Made by a program: the position numbers and the translations under genes. The notes under the pieces are model-generated. The model was not told the DNA's origin and made no database searches. It worked only from the letters and a program-made list of their open reading frames with translations. Positions 29,281 to 43,600 of a stretch of 64,000 nucleotides of DNA are shown here, one piece after another. Source of the DNA: Tritrichomonas musculus. Taxonomy: Eukaryota; Parabasalia; Tritrichomonadida; Tritrichomonadidae. Positions within the stretch are counted from its first letter, which is position 1. Every line of letters starts with the position of its first letter. The stretch lies in NCBI GenBank assembly GCA_039105265.1, contig JAPFFF010000095.1, forward strand, positions 1 through 64,000. Direction: 5' to 3'.

Positions 29281-32000
29281 GCAACAAGAACTGCAGTTGA
29301 ATCATCAGATGCAACGACAACTGCAGTTGAATCATCAGATTCAACGAGAACTGCAGTTGAATCATCAGATTCAACGAGAACTGCAGTTGAATCATCAAAT
29401 GCAACGAGAACTGCCGTTTAATATTAAGATGCAACAAGAACTGCAGTTGAATCATCAGATGCAACGACAACTGCAGTTGAATCATCAGATTCAACGAGAA
29501 CTGCAGTTGAATCATCAGATGCAACGAGAACTGCAGTTGAATCATCAGATGCAACGAGAACTGCAGTTGAATCATCAGATGCAACGAGAACTGCAGTTGA
29601 ATCATCAGATGCAACGAGAACTGCAGTTGAATCATCAGATTCAACGAGAACTGCAGTTGAATCATCAGATGCAACGAGAACTGCAGTTGAATCATCAGAT
29701 GCAACGAGAACTGCAGTTGAATCATCAGATGCAACGAGAACTGCAGTTGAATCATCAGATGCAACGAGAACTGCAGTTGAATCATCAGATGCAACGACAA
29801 CTGCAGTTGAATCATCAGATGCAACGAGAACTGCAGTTGAATCATCAGATTCAACGAGAACTGCAGTTGAATCATCAGATGCAACGAGAACTGCAGTTGA
29901 ATCATCAGATGCAACGAGAACTGCAGTTGAATCATCAGATTCAACGAGAACTGCAGTTGAATCATCAGATGCAACGAGAACTGCAGTTGAATCATCAGAT
30001 TCAACGAGAACTGCAGTTGAATCATCAGATGCAACGAGAACTGCAGTTGAATCATCAGATGCAACGACAACTGCAGTTGAATCATCAGATGCAACGAGAA
30101 CTGCAGTTGAATCATCAGATGCAACGAGAACTGCAGTTTAATAATAAGATTCAACGAGAACTGCAGTTGAATCATCAGATGAAACAAGAACTGCAGTTGA
30201 ATCATCAGATGCAACAAGAACTGCAGTTGAATCATCAGATTCAACGAGAACTGCAGTTGAATCATCAGATTCAACGAGAACTGCAGTTGAACCATCAGAT
30301 TCAACGAGAACTACAGTTGAATCATCAGATTCAACGAGAACTGCAGTTGAATCATCAGATTCAACGAGAACTACAGTTGAATCATCAGATTCAACGAGAA
30401 CTGCAGTTGAATCATCAGATGCAACGAGAACTACAGTTGAATCATCAGATTCAACGAGAACTGCAGTTGAATCATCAGATGCAACGACAACTGCAGTTGA
30501 ATCATCAGATGCAACGACAACTGCAGTTGAATCATCAGATTCAACGAGAACTGCAGTTGAATCATCAGATGCAACGAGAACTGCAGTTGAATCATCAGAT
30601 TCAACGAGAACTGCAGTTGAATCATCAGATGCAACAAGAACTGCAGTTGAATCATCAGATTCAACGAGAACTGCAGTTGAATCATCAGATGCAACGAGAA
30701 CTGCAGTTGAATCATCAGATGCAACGAGAACTGCAGTTGAATCATCAGATGCAACGAGAACTGCAGTTGAATCATCAGATGCAACGAGAACTGCAGTTTA
30801 ATAATAAGATTCAACAAGAACTGCAGTTTAATCATAAGATTCAACGAGAACTGCAGTTTAATCATAAGATTCAACGAGAACTGCAGTTTAATAATAAGAT
30901 TCAACAAGAACTGCAGTTGAATCATCAGATGCAACGACAACTGCAGTTGAATCATCAGATTCAACGAGAACTGCAGTTGAATCATCAGATTCAACGAGAA
31001 CTGCAGTTGAATCATCAGATGCAACGAGAACTGCAGTTGAATCATCAGATGCAACGAGAACTGCAGTTGAATCATCAGATGCAACGAGAACTACAGTTTA
31101 ATAATAAGATTCAACGAGAACTGCAGTTGAATCATCAGATGCAACAAGAACTGCAGTTGAACCATCAGATTCAACAAGAACTGCAGTTTAATCATAAGAT
31201 TCAACGAGAACTGCAGTTGAATCATCAGATTCAACGAGAACTACAGTTGAATCATCAGATTCAACCAGAACTGCAGTTGAATCATCAGATGCAACGAGAA
31301 CTACAGTTGAATCATCAGATTCAACGAGAACTGCAGTTGAATCATCAGATGCAACGACAACTGCAGTTGAATCATCAGATGCAACGACAACTGCAGTTGA
31401 ATCATCAGATTCAACCAGAACTGCAGTTGAATCATCAGATGCAACGAGAACTGCAGTTGAATCATCAGATTCAACGAGAACTGCAGTTGAATCATCAGAT
31501 GCAACAAGAACTGCAGTTGAATCATCAGATTCAACGAGAACTGCAGTTGAATCATCAGATGCAACGAGAACTGCAGTTGAATCATCAGATGCAACGAGAA
31601 CTGCAGTTGAATCATCAGATGCAACGAGAACTGCAGTTGAATCATCAGATGCAACGAGAACTGCAGTTTAATAATAAGATTCAACAAGAACTGCAGTTTA
31701 ATCATAAGATTCAACGAGAACTGCAGTTTAATCATAAGATTCAACGAGAACTGCAGTTTAATAATAAGATTCAACAAGAACTGCAGTTGAATCATCAGAT
31801 GCAACGAGAACTGCAGTTGAATCATCAGATTCAACGAGAACTGCAGTTGAATCATCAGATTCAACGAGAACTGCAGTTGAATCATCAGATGCAACGAGAA
31901 CTGCAGTTGAATCATCAGATGCAACGAGAACTGCAGTTGAATCATCAGATGCAACGAGAACTACAGTTTAATAATAAGATTCAACGAGAACTGCAGTTTA
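28680..32000 (+). repeat. Higher-order block with a partner about 11.0-11.1 kb downstream
   Basis: Rare markers here recur at 39.78 kb and beyond: GCCGTTTAATATTAAG at about 28,690 and 39,790 (offset 11,100), TCATCAAAT at about 29,247 and 40,346, and the ACTACAGTTTAAT monomers near 31,081 and 31,951 with 42,061 and 42,931. The offset drifts to about 10,980 after the loss of some monomers. The partner has a 1-bp deletion at about 40,104 (AATAAAAGATG for AATAATAAGATG), absent from this copy. This copy has CAACCAGAA monomers at about 31,261 and 31,411 that the partner lacks. Confidence 0.82.
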
Positions 32001-33959
32001 ATAATAAGATGAAACAAGAACTGCAGTTGAATAATCAGATGCAACGAGAACTGCAGTTGAACCATCAGATTCAACGAGAACTGCAGTTGAATCATCAGAT
32101 GCAACGAGAACTACAGTTGAATCATCAGATTCAACGAGAACTGCAGTTGAATCATCAGATGCAACGAGAACTACAGTTGAATCATCAGATTCAACGAGAA
32201 CTGCAGTTGAATCATCAGATGCAACAAGAACTGCAGTTGAATCATCAGATTCAACGAGAACTGCAGTTGAATCATCAGATTCAACGAGAACTGCAGTTGA
32301 ACCATCAGATTCAACGAGAACTACAGTTGAATCATCAGATTCAACGAGAACTGCAGTTGAATCATCAGATTCAACGAGAACTACAGTTGAATCATCAGAT
32401 TCAACGAGAACTGCAGTTGAATCATCAGATGCAACGAGAACTACAGTTGAATCATCAGATTCAACGAGAACTGCAGTTGAATCATCAGATGCAACGACAA
32501 CTGCAGTTGAATCATCAGATGCAACGAGAACTGCAGTTGAATCATCAGATTCAACGAGAACTGCAGTTGAATCATCAGATGCAACGAGAACTGCAGTTGA
32601 ATCATCAGATGCAACGAGAACTGCAGTTTAATAATAAGATGAAACAAGAACTGCAGTTGAATCATCAGATGCAACGAGAACTGCAGTTGAATCATCAGAT
32701 GCAACAAGAACTGCAGTTGAATCATCAGATTCAACGAGAACTGCAGTTGAATCATCAGATGCAACGACAACTGCAGTTGAATCATCAGATGCAACGACAA
32801 CTGCAGTTGAATCATCAGATGCAACGAGAACTGCAGTTGAATCATCAGATTCAACGAGAACTACAGTTGAATCATCAGATTCAACGAGAACTGCAGTTGA
32901 ATCATCAGATGCAACGAGAACTACAGTTGAATCATCAGATTCAACGAGAACTGCAGTTGAATCATCAGATGCAACGAGAACTGCAGTTGAATCATCAGAT
33001 TCAACGACAACTGCAGTTGAATCATCAGATTCAACGAGAACTGCAGTTGAATCATCAGATGCAACGAGAACTGCAGTTGAATCATCAGATTCAACGAGAA
33101 CTGCAGTTGAATCATCAGATGCAACAAGAACTGCAGTTGAATCATCAGATTCAACGAGAACTGCAGTTGAATCATCAGATTCAACGAGAACTGCAGTTGA
33201 ATCATCAGATGCAACGAGAACTGCAGTTGAATCATCAGATGCAACGAGAACTGCAGTTGAATCATCAGATGCAACGAGAACTGCAGTTTAATAATAAGAT
33301 TCAACAAGAACTGCAGTTTAATCATAAGATTCAACGAGAACTGCAGTTTAATCATAAGATTCAACGAGAACTGCAGTTTAATAATAAGATTCAACAAGAA
33401 CTGCAGTTGAATCATCAGATGCAACGAGAACTGCAGTTGAATCATCAGATTCAACGAGAACTGCAGTTGAATCATCAGATTCAACGAGAACTGCAGTTGA
33501 ATCATCAGATGCAACGAGAACTGCAGTTGAATCATCAGATGCAACGAGAACTGCAGTTGAATCATCAGATTCAACGAGAACTGCAGTTGAATCATCAGAT
33601 GCAACAAGAACTGCAGTTGAATCATCAGATTCAACGAGAACTGCAGTTGAATCATCAGATTCAACGAGAACTGCAGTTGAATCATCAGATGCAACGAGAA
33701 CTGCAGTTGAATCATCAGATGCAACGAGAACTGCAGTTGAATCATCAGATGCAACGAGAACTGCAGTTGAATCATCAGATTCAACGAGAACTGCAGTTGA
33801 ATCATCAGATGCAACGAGAACTGCAGTTGAATCATCAGATTCAACGAGAACTGCAGTTGAATCATCAGATGCAACGACAACTGCAGTTGAATCATCAGAT
33901 TCAACGAGAACTGCAGTTGAATCATCAGATTCAACGAGAACTGCAGTTGAACCATCAGA

Positions 33960-36900
33960 TTCAACGAGAACTACAGTTGAATCATCAGATGCAACGAGAA
34001 CTGCAGTTGAATCATCAGATGCAACGAGAACTGCAGTTGAACCATCAGATTCAACGAGAACTGCAGTTGAATCATCAGATGCAACGAGAACTGCAGTTGA
34101 ATCATCAGATGCAACGAGAACTGCAGTTGAATCATCAGATTCAACGAGAACTGCAGTTGAATCATCAGATGCAACAAGAACTGCAGTTGAATCATCAGAT
34201 TCAACGAGAACTGCAGTTGAATCATCAGATTCAACGAGAACTGCAGTTGAATCATCAGATGCAACGAGAACTGCAGTTGAATCATCAGATGCAACGAGAA
34301 CTGCAGTTGAATCATCAGATGCAACGAGAACTACAGTTGAATCATCAGATTCAACGAGAACTGCAGTTGAATCATCAGATGCAACGAGAACTACAGTTGA
34401 ATCATCAGATTCAACGAGAACTGCAGTTGAATCATCAGATGCAACGAGAACTGCAGTTGAATCATCAGATGCAACGAGAACTGCAGTTGAATCATCAGAT
34501 GCAACGACAACTGCAGTTGAATCATCAGATTCAACGAGAACTGCAGTTGAATCATCAGATTCAACGAGAACTGCAGTTGAACCATCAGATTCAACGAGAA
34601 CTACAGTTGAATCATCAGATGCAACGAGAACTGCAGTTGAATCATCAGATGCAACGAGAACTGCAGTTGAACCATCAGATTCAACGAGAACTGCAGTTGA
34701 ATCATCAGATGCAACGAGAACTGCAGTTGAATCATCAGATGCAACGAGAACTGCAGTTGAATCATCAGATTCAACGAGAACTGCAGTTGAATCATCAGAT
34801 GCAACAAGAACTGCAGTTGAATCATCAGATTCAACGAGAACTGCAGTTGAATCATCAGATTCAACGAGAACTGCAGTTGAATCATCAGATGCAACGAGAA
34901 CTGCAGTTGAATCATCAGATGCAACGAGAACTGCAGTTGAATCATCAGATGCAACGAGAACTACAGTTGAATCATCAGATTCAACGAGAACTGCAGTTGA
35001 ATCATCAGATGCAACGAGAACTACAGTTGAATCATCAGATTCAACGAGAACTGCAGTTGAATCATCAGATTCAACGAGAACTGCAGTTGAATCATCAGAT
35101 GCAACGAGAACTGCAGTTGAATCATCAGATTCAACGAGAACTGCAGTTGAATCATCAGATGCAACAAGAACTGCAGTTGAATCATCAGATTCAACGAGAA
35201 CTGCAGTTGAATCATCAGATTCAACGAGAACTGCAGTTGAATCATCAGATGCAACGAGAACTGCAGTTGAATCATCAGATGCAACGAGAACTGCAGTTGA
35301 ATCATCAGATGCAACGAGAACTACAGTTGAATCATCAGATTCAACGAGAACTGCAGTTGAATCATCAGATGCAACGAGAACTGCAGTTGAATCATCAGAT
35401 GCAACGAGAACTGCAGTTGAATCATCAGATGCAACGAGAACTACAGTTGAATCATCAGATTCAACGAGAACTGCAGTTGAATCATCAGATGCAACGAGAA
35501 CTACAGTTGAATCATCAGATTCAACGAGAACTGCAGTTGAATCATCAGATTCAACGAGAACTGCAGTTGAATCATCAGATGCAACGAGAACTGCAGTTGA
35601 ATCATCAGATTCAACGAGAACTGCAGTTGAATCATCAGATGCAACAAGAACTGCAGTTGAATCATCAGATTCAACGAGAACTGCAGTTGAATCATCAGAT
35701 TCAACGAGAACTGCAGTTGAATCATCAGATGCAACGAGAACTGCAGTTGAATCATCAGATGCAACGAGAACTGCAGTTGAATCATCAGATGCAACGAGAA
35801 CTACAGTTGAATCATCAGATTCAACGAGAACTGCAGTTGAATCATCAGATGCAACGAGAACTACAGTTGAATCATCAGATTCAACGAGAACTGCAGTTGA
35901 ATCATCAGATTCAACGAGAACTGCAGTTGAATCATCAGATGCAACGAGAACTGCAGTTGAATCATCAGATTCAACGAGAACTGCAGTTGAATCATCAGAT
36001 GCAACAAGAACTGCAGTTGAATCATCAGATTCAACGAGAACTGCAGTTGAATCATCAGATTCAACGAGAACTGCAGTTGAATCATCAGATGCAACGAGAA
36101 CTGCAGTTGAATCATCAGATGCAACGAGAACTGCAGTTGAATCATCAGATGCAACGAGAACTACAGTTGAATCATCAGATTCAACGAGAACTGCAGTTGA
36201 ATCATCAGATGCAACGAGAACTGCAGTTGAATCATCAGATGCAACGAGAACTGCAGTTGAATCATCAGATGCAACGAGAACTACAGTTGAATCATCAGAT
36301 TCAACGAGAACTGCAGTTGAATCATCAGATGCAACGAGAACTACAGTTGAATCATCAGATGCAACGAGAACTGCAGTTGAATCATCAGATGCAACGAGAA
36401 CTGCAGTTGAATCATCAGATGCAACGAGAACTGCAGTTGAATCATCAGATTCAACGAGAACTGCAGTTGAATCATCAGATGCAACGAGAACTGCAGTTGA
36501 ATCATCAGATTCAACGAGAACTGCAGTTGAATCATCAGATGCAACGACAACTGCAGTTGAATCATCAGATTCAACGAGAACTGCAGTTGAATCATCAGAT
36601 TCAACGAGAACTGCAGTTGAACCATCAGATTCAACGAGAACTACAGTTGAATCATCAGATGCAACGAGAACTGCAGTTGAATCATCAGATGCAACGAGAA
36701 CTGCAGTTGAACCATCAGATTCAACGAGAACTGCAGTTGAATCATCAGATGCAACGAGAACTGCAGTTGAATCATCAGATGCAACGAGAACTGCAGTTGA
36801 ATCATCAGATTCAACGAGAACTGCAGTTGAATCATCAGATGCAACAAGAACTGCAGTTGAATCATCAGATTCAACGAGAACTGCAGTTGAATCATCAGAT

Positions 36901-37630
36901 TCAACGAGAACTGCAGTTGAATCATCAGATGCAACGAGAACTGCAGTTGAATCATCAGATGCAACGAGAACTGCAGTTGAATCATCAGATGCAACGAGAA
37001 CTACAGTTGAATCATCAGATTCAACGAGAACTGCAGTTGAATCATCAGATGCAACGAGAACTACAGTTGAATCATCAGATTCAACGAGAACTGCAGTTGA
37101 ATCATCAGATGCAACGAGAACTGCAGTTGAATCATCAGATTCAACGAGAACTGCAGTTGAATCATCAGATGCAACGACAACTGCAGTTGAATCATCAGAT
37201 TCAACGAGAACTGCAGTTGAATCATCAGATTCAACGAGAACTGCAGTTGAACCATCAGATTCAACGAGAACTACAGTTGAATCATCAGATGCAACGAGAA
37301 CTGCAGTTGAATCATCAGATGCAACGAGAACTGCAGTTGAACCATCAGATTCAACGAGAACTGCAGTTGAATCATCAGATGCAACGAGAACTGCAGTTGA
37401 ATCATCAGATGCAACGAGAACTGCAGTTGAATCATCAGATTCAACGAGAACTGCAGTTGAATCATCAGATGCAACAAGAACTGCAGTTGAATCATCAGAT
37501 TCAACGAGAACTGCAGTTGAATCATCAGATTCAACGAGAACTGCAGTTGAATCATCAGATGCAACGAGAACTGCAGTTGAATCATCAGATGCAACGAGAA
37601 CTGCAGTTGAATCATCAGATGCAACGAGAA
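33960..37630 (+). repeat. Nested 630-, 480- and 360-bp higher-order repeats
   Basis: A 354-bp stretch between CTACAG monomers occurs with the same variant order at 33,971, 34,601, 36,641 and 37,271 (offsets 630, then 2,040, then 630). A related 294-bp stretch occurs at 35,021, 35,501 and 35,861 (offsets 480 and 360). No AATAAG-type monomers occur from about 33,390 to 38,130, so this is the most uniform and probably most recently expanded part of the left arm. Confidence 0.85.
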
Positions 37631-40600
37631 CTACAGTTGAATCATCAGATTCAACGAGAACTGCAGTTGAATCATCAGATGCAACGAGAACTACAGTTGA
37701 ATCATCAGATTCAACGAGAACTGCAGTTGAATCATCAGATGCAACGACAACTGCAGTTGAATCATCAGATTCAACGAGAACTGCAGTTGAATCATCAGAT
37801 TCAACGAGAACTGCAGTTGAACCATCAGATTCAACGAGAACTACAGTTGAATCATCAGATTCAACGAGAACTGCAGTTGAATCATCAGATTCAACGAGAA
37901 CTACAGTTGAATCATCAGATTCAACGAGAACTGCAGTTGAATCATCAGATGCAACGAGAACTACAGTTGAATCATCAGATTCAACGAGAACTGCAGTTGA
38001 ATCATCAGATGCAACGACAACTGCAGTTGAATCATCAGATGCAACGACAACTGCAGTTGAATCATCAGATTCAACGAGAACTGCAGTTGAATCATCAGAT
38101 GCAACGAGAACTGCAGTTGAATCATCAGATGCAACGAGAACTGCAGTTTAATAATAAGATGAAACAAGAACTGCAGTTGAATCATCAGATGCAACGAGAA
38201 CTGCAGTTGAATCATCAGATGCAACGAGAACTGCAGTTGAATCATCAGATGCAACGACAACTGCAGTTGAATCATCAGATGCAACGAGAACTGCAGTTGA
38301 ATCATCAGATGCAACGAGAACTGCAGTTTAATAATAAGATGAAACAAGAACTGCAGTTGAATCATCAGATGCAACGACAACTGCAGTTGAATCATCAGAT
38401 GCAACGAGAACTGCAGTTGAATCATCAGATGCAACGAGAACTGCAGTTGAATCATCAGATTCAACGAGAACTGCAGTTGAATCATCAGATTCAACGAGAA
38501 CTGCAGTTGAATCATCAGATGCAACGAGAACTGCAGTTGAATCATCAGATGCAACGAGAACTACAGTTGAATCATCAGATTCAACGAGAACTGCAGTTGA
38601 ACCATCAGATTCAACGAGAACTGCAGTTGAACCATCAGATTCAACGAGAACTGCAGTTGAATCATCAGATTCAACGAGAACTGCAGTTGAACCATCAGAT
38701 TCAACGAGAACTGCAGTTGAATCATCAGATTCAACGAGAACTGCAGTTGAATCATCAGATTCAACGAGAACTGCAGTTGAACCATCAGATGCAACGAGAA
38801 CTGCAGTTGAATCATCAGATGCAACGAGAACTGCAGTTTAATAATAAGATGCAACAAGAACTGCAGTTGAATCATCAGATGCAACGAGAACTGCAGTTGA
38901 ATCATCAGATGCAACGAGAACTGCAGTTGAATCATCAGATGCAGCGAGAACTGCAGTTGAATCATCAGATTCAACGAGAACTGCAGTTGAATCATCAGAT
39001 TCAACGAGAACTGCAGTTGAATCATCAGATGCAACGAGAACTGCAGTTGAATCATCAGATGCAACGAGAACTACAGTTGAATCATCAGATTCAACGAGAA
39101 CTGCAGTTGAATCATCAGATTCAACGAGAACTGCAGTTGAATCATCAGATTCAACGAGAACTGCAGTTGAACCATCAGATTCAACGAGAACTGCAGTTGA
39201 ATCATCAGATGCAACGAGAACTGCAGTTGAATCATCAGATTCAACGAGAACTGCAGTTGAATCATCAGATTCAACGAGAACTGCAGTTGAATCATCAGAT
39301 GCAACGAGAACTGCAGTTGAATCATCAGATTCAACGAGAACTGCAGTTGAACCATCAGATTCAACGAGAACTGCAGTTGAATCATCAGATGCAACGAGAA
39401 CTGCAGTTGAATCATCAGATGCAACGAGAACTGCAGTTTAATAATAAGATTCAACGAGAACTGCAGTTGAATCATCAGATGCAACGAGAACTGCAGTTGA
39501 ATCATCAGATGCAACGAGAACTGCAGTTGAATCATCAGATGCAACGAGAACTGCAGTTGAATCATCAGATGCAACGAGAACTGCAGTTGAATCATCAGAT
39601 GCAACGAGAACTGCAGTTGAATCATCAGATGCAACGAGAACTGCAGTTGAATCATCAGATGCAACGAGAACTGCAGTTGAATCATCAGATGCAACGAGAA
39701 CTGCAGTTGAATCATCAGATGCAACGAGAACTGCAGTTGAATCATCAGATGCAACGAGAACTGCAGTTGAACCATCAGATGCAACAAGAACTGCCGTTTA
39801 ATATTAAGATGCAACAAAAACTGCAGTTGAATCATCAGATGCAACGAGAACTGCAGTTGAATCATCAGATTCAACGAGAACTGCAGTTGAATCATCAGAT
39901 TCAACGACAACTGCAGTTGAATCATCAGATGCAACGAGAACTGCAGTTGAATCATCAGATGCAACGAGAACTGCAGTTGAATCATCAGATGCAACGAGAA
40001 CTGCAGTTGAATCATCAGATTCAACGAGAACTGCAGTTGAATCATCAGATTCAACGAGAACTGCAGTTTAATAATAAGATTCAACGAGAACTGCAGTTTA
40101 ATAAAAGATGAAACAAGAACTGCAGTTGAATCATCAGATGCAACGACAACTGCAGTTGAATCATCAGATGCAACGAGAACTGCAGTTGAATCATCAGATG
40201 CAACGAGAACTGCAGTTGAATCATCAGATTCAACGAGAACTGCAGTTGAATCATCAGATGCAACGACAACTGCAGTTGAATCATCAGATTCAACGAGAAC
40301 TGCAGTTGAATCATCAGATTCAACGAGAACTGCAGTTGAATCATCAAATGCAACGAGAACTGCCGTTTAATATTAAGATGCAACAAGAACTGCAGTTGAA
40401 TCATCAGATGCAACGACAACTGCAGTTGAATCATCAGATTCAACGAGAACTGCAGTTGAATCATCAGATGCAACGAGAACTGCAGTTGAATCATCAGATG
40501 CAACGAGAACTGCAGTTGAATCATCAGATGCAACGAGAACTGCAGTTGAATCATCAGATGCAACGAGAACTGCAGTTGAATCATCAGATGCAACGAGAAC

Positions 40601-43600
40601 TGCAGTTGAATCATCAGATTCAACGAGAACTGCAGTTGAATCATCAGATGCAACGAGAACTGCAGTTGAATCATCAGATGCAACGAGAACTACAGTTGAA
40701 TCATCAGATGCAACGAGAACTGCAGTTGAATCATCAGATGCAACGAGAACTGCAGTTGAATCATCAGATGCAACGACAACTGCAGTTGAATCATCAGATG
40801 CAACGAGAACTGCAGTTGAATCATCAGATTCAACGAGAACTGCAGTTGAATCATCAGATGCAACGAGAACTGCAGTTGAATCATCAGATGCAACGAGAAC
40901 TGCAGTTGAATCATCAGATTCAACGAGAACTGCAGTTGAATCATCAGATTCAACGAGAACTGCAGTTGAATCATCAGATTCAACGAGAACTGCAGTTGAA
41001 TCATCAGATGCAACGACAACTGCAGTTGAATCATCAGATGCAACGACAACTGCAGTTGAATCATCAGATGCAACGAGAACTGCAGTTGAATCATCAGATG
41101 CAACGAGAACTGCAGTTTAATAATAAGATTCAACGAGAACTGCAGTTGAATCATCAGATGAAACAAGAACTGCAGTTGAATCATCAGATGCAACAAGAAC
41201 TGCAGTTGAATCATCAGATTCAACGAGAACTGCAGTTGAATCATCAGATTCAACGAGAACTGCAGTTGAACCATCAGATTCAACGAGAACTACAGTTGAA
41301 TCATCAGATTCAACGAGAACTGCAGTTGAATCATCAGATTCAACGAGAACTACAGTTGAATCATCAGATTCAACGAGAACTGCAGTTGAATCATCAGATG
41401 CAACGAGAACTACAGTTGAATCATCAGATTCAACGAGAACTGCAGTTGAATCATCAGATGCAACGACAACTGCAGTTGAATCATCAGATGCAACGACAAC
41501 TGCAGTTGAATCATCAGATTCAACGAGAACTGCAGTTGAATCATCAGATGCAACGAGAACTGCAGTTGAATCATCAGATTCAACGAGAACTGCAGTTGAA
41601 TCATCAGATGCAACAAGAACTGCAGTTGAATCATCAGATTCAACGAGAACTGCAGTTGAATCATCAGATGCAACGAGAACTGCAGTTGAATCATCAGATG
41701 CAACGAGAACTGCAGTTGAATCATCAGATGCAACGAGAACTGCAGTTGAATCATCAGATGCAACGAGAACTGCAGTTTAATAATAAGATTCAACAAGAAC
41801 TGCAGTTTAATCATAAGATTCAACGAGAACTGCAGTTTAATCATAAGATTCAACGAGAACTGCAGTTTAATAATAAGATTCAACAAGAACTGCAGTTGAA
41901 TCATCAGATGCAACGACAACTGCAGTTGAATCATCAGATTCAACGAGAACTGCAGTTGAATCATCAGATTCAACGAGAACTGCAGTTGAATCATCAGATG
42001 CAACGAGAACTGCAGTTGAATCATCAGATTCAACGAGAACTGCAGTTGAATCATCAGATGCAACGAGAACTACAGTTTAATAATAAGATTCAACGAGAAC
42101 TGCAGTTGAATCATCAGATGCAACAAGAACTGCAGTTGAACCATCAGATTCAACAAGAACTGCAGTTTAATCATAAGATTCAACGAGAACTGCAGTTGAA
42201 TCATCAGATTCAACGAGAACTACAGTTGAATCATCAGATTCAACGAGAACTGCAGTTGAATCATCAGATGCAACGAGAACTACAGTTGAATCATCAGATT
42301 CAACGAGAACTGCAGTTGAATCATCAGATGCAACGACAACTGCAGTTGAATCATCAGATGCAACGACAACTGCAGTTGAATCATCAGATTCAACGAGAAC
42401 TGCAGTTGAATCATCAGATGCAACGAGAACTGCAGTTGAATCATCAGATTCAACGAGAACTGCAGTTGAATCATCAGATGCAACAAGAACTGCAGTTGAA
42501 TCATCAGATTCAACGAGAACTGCAGTTGAATCATCAGATGCAACGAGAACTGCAGTTGAATCATCAGATTCAACGAGAACTACAGTTGAATCATCAGATG
42601 CAACGAGAACTGCAGTTGAATCATCAGATGCAACGAGAACTGCAGTTTAATAATAAGATTCAACAAGAACTGCAGTTTAATCATAAGATTCAACGAGAAC
42701 TGCAGTTTAATCATAAGATTCAACGAGAACTGCAGTTTAATAATAAGATTCAACAAGAACTGCAGTTGAATCATCAGATGCAACGAGAACTGCAGTTGAA
42801 TCATCAGATTCAACGAGAACTGCAGTTGAATCATCAGATTCAACGACAACTGCAGTTGAATCATCAGATGCAACGAGAACTGCAGTTGAATCATCAGATG
42901 CAACGAGAACTGCAGTTGAATCATCAGATGCAACGAGAACTACAGTTTAATAATAAGATTCAACGAGAACTGCAGTTGAATCATCAGATGCAACGAGAAC
43001 TACAGTTGAATCATCAGATTCAACGAGAACTGCAGTTGAATCATCAGATGCAACAAGAACTGCAGTTGAATCATCAGATTCAACGAGAACTGCAGTTGAA
43101 TCATCAGATTCAACGAGAACTGCAGTTGAACCATCAGATTCAACGAGAACTACAGTTGAATCATCAGATTCAACGAGAACTGCAGTTGAATCATCAGATT
43201 CAACGAGAACTACAGTTGAATCATCAGATTCAACGAGAACTGCAGTTGAATCATCAGATGCAACGAGAACTACAGTTGAATCATCAGATTCAACGAGAAC
43301 TGCAGTTGAATCATCAGATGCAACGACAACTGCAGTTGAATCATCAGATGCAACGAGAACTGCAGTTGAATCATCAGATTCAACGAGAACTGCAGTTGAA
43401 TCATCAGATGCAACGAGAACTGCAGTTGAATCATCAGATGCAACGAGAACTGCAGTTTAATAATAAGATGAAACAAGAACTGCAGTTGAATCATCAGATG
43501 CAACGAGAACTGCAGTTGAATCATCAGATGCAACGAGAACTGCAGTTGAATCATCAGATGCAACGACAACTGCAGTTGAATCATCAGATTCAACGAGAAC

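Noticed and set aside
26231-30304. Minus-strand open frames of the MIQLQFSLNL-like repeat, up to 1,357 codons
   Set aside because: They are the opposite-strand shadow of the same satellite, cut at every CTACAG monomer. There is no sign of a gene.
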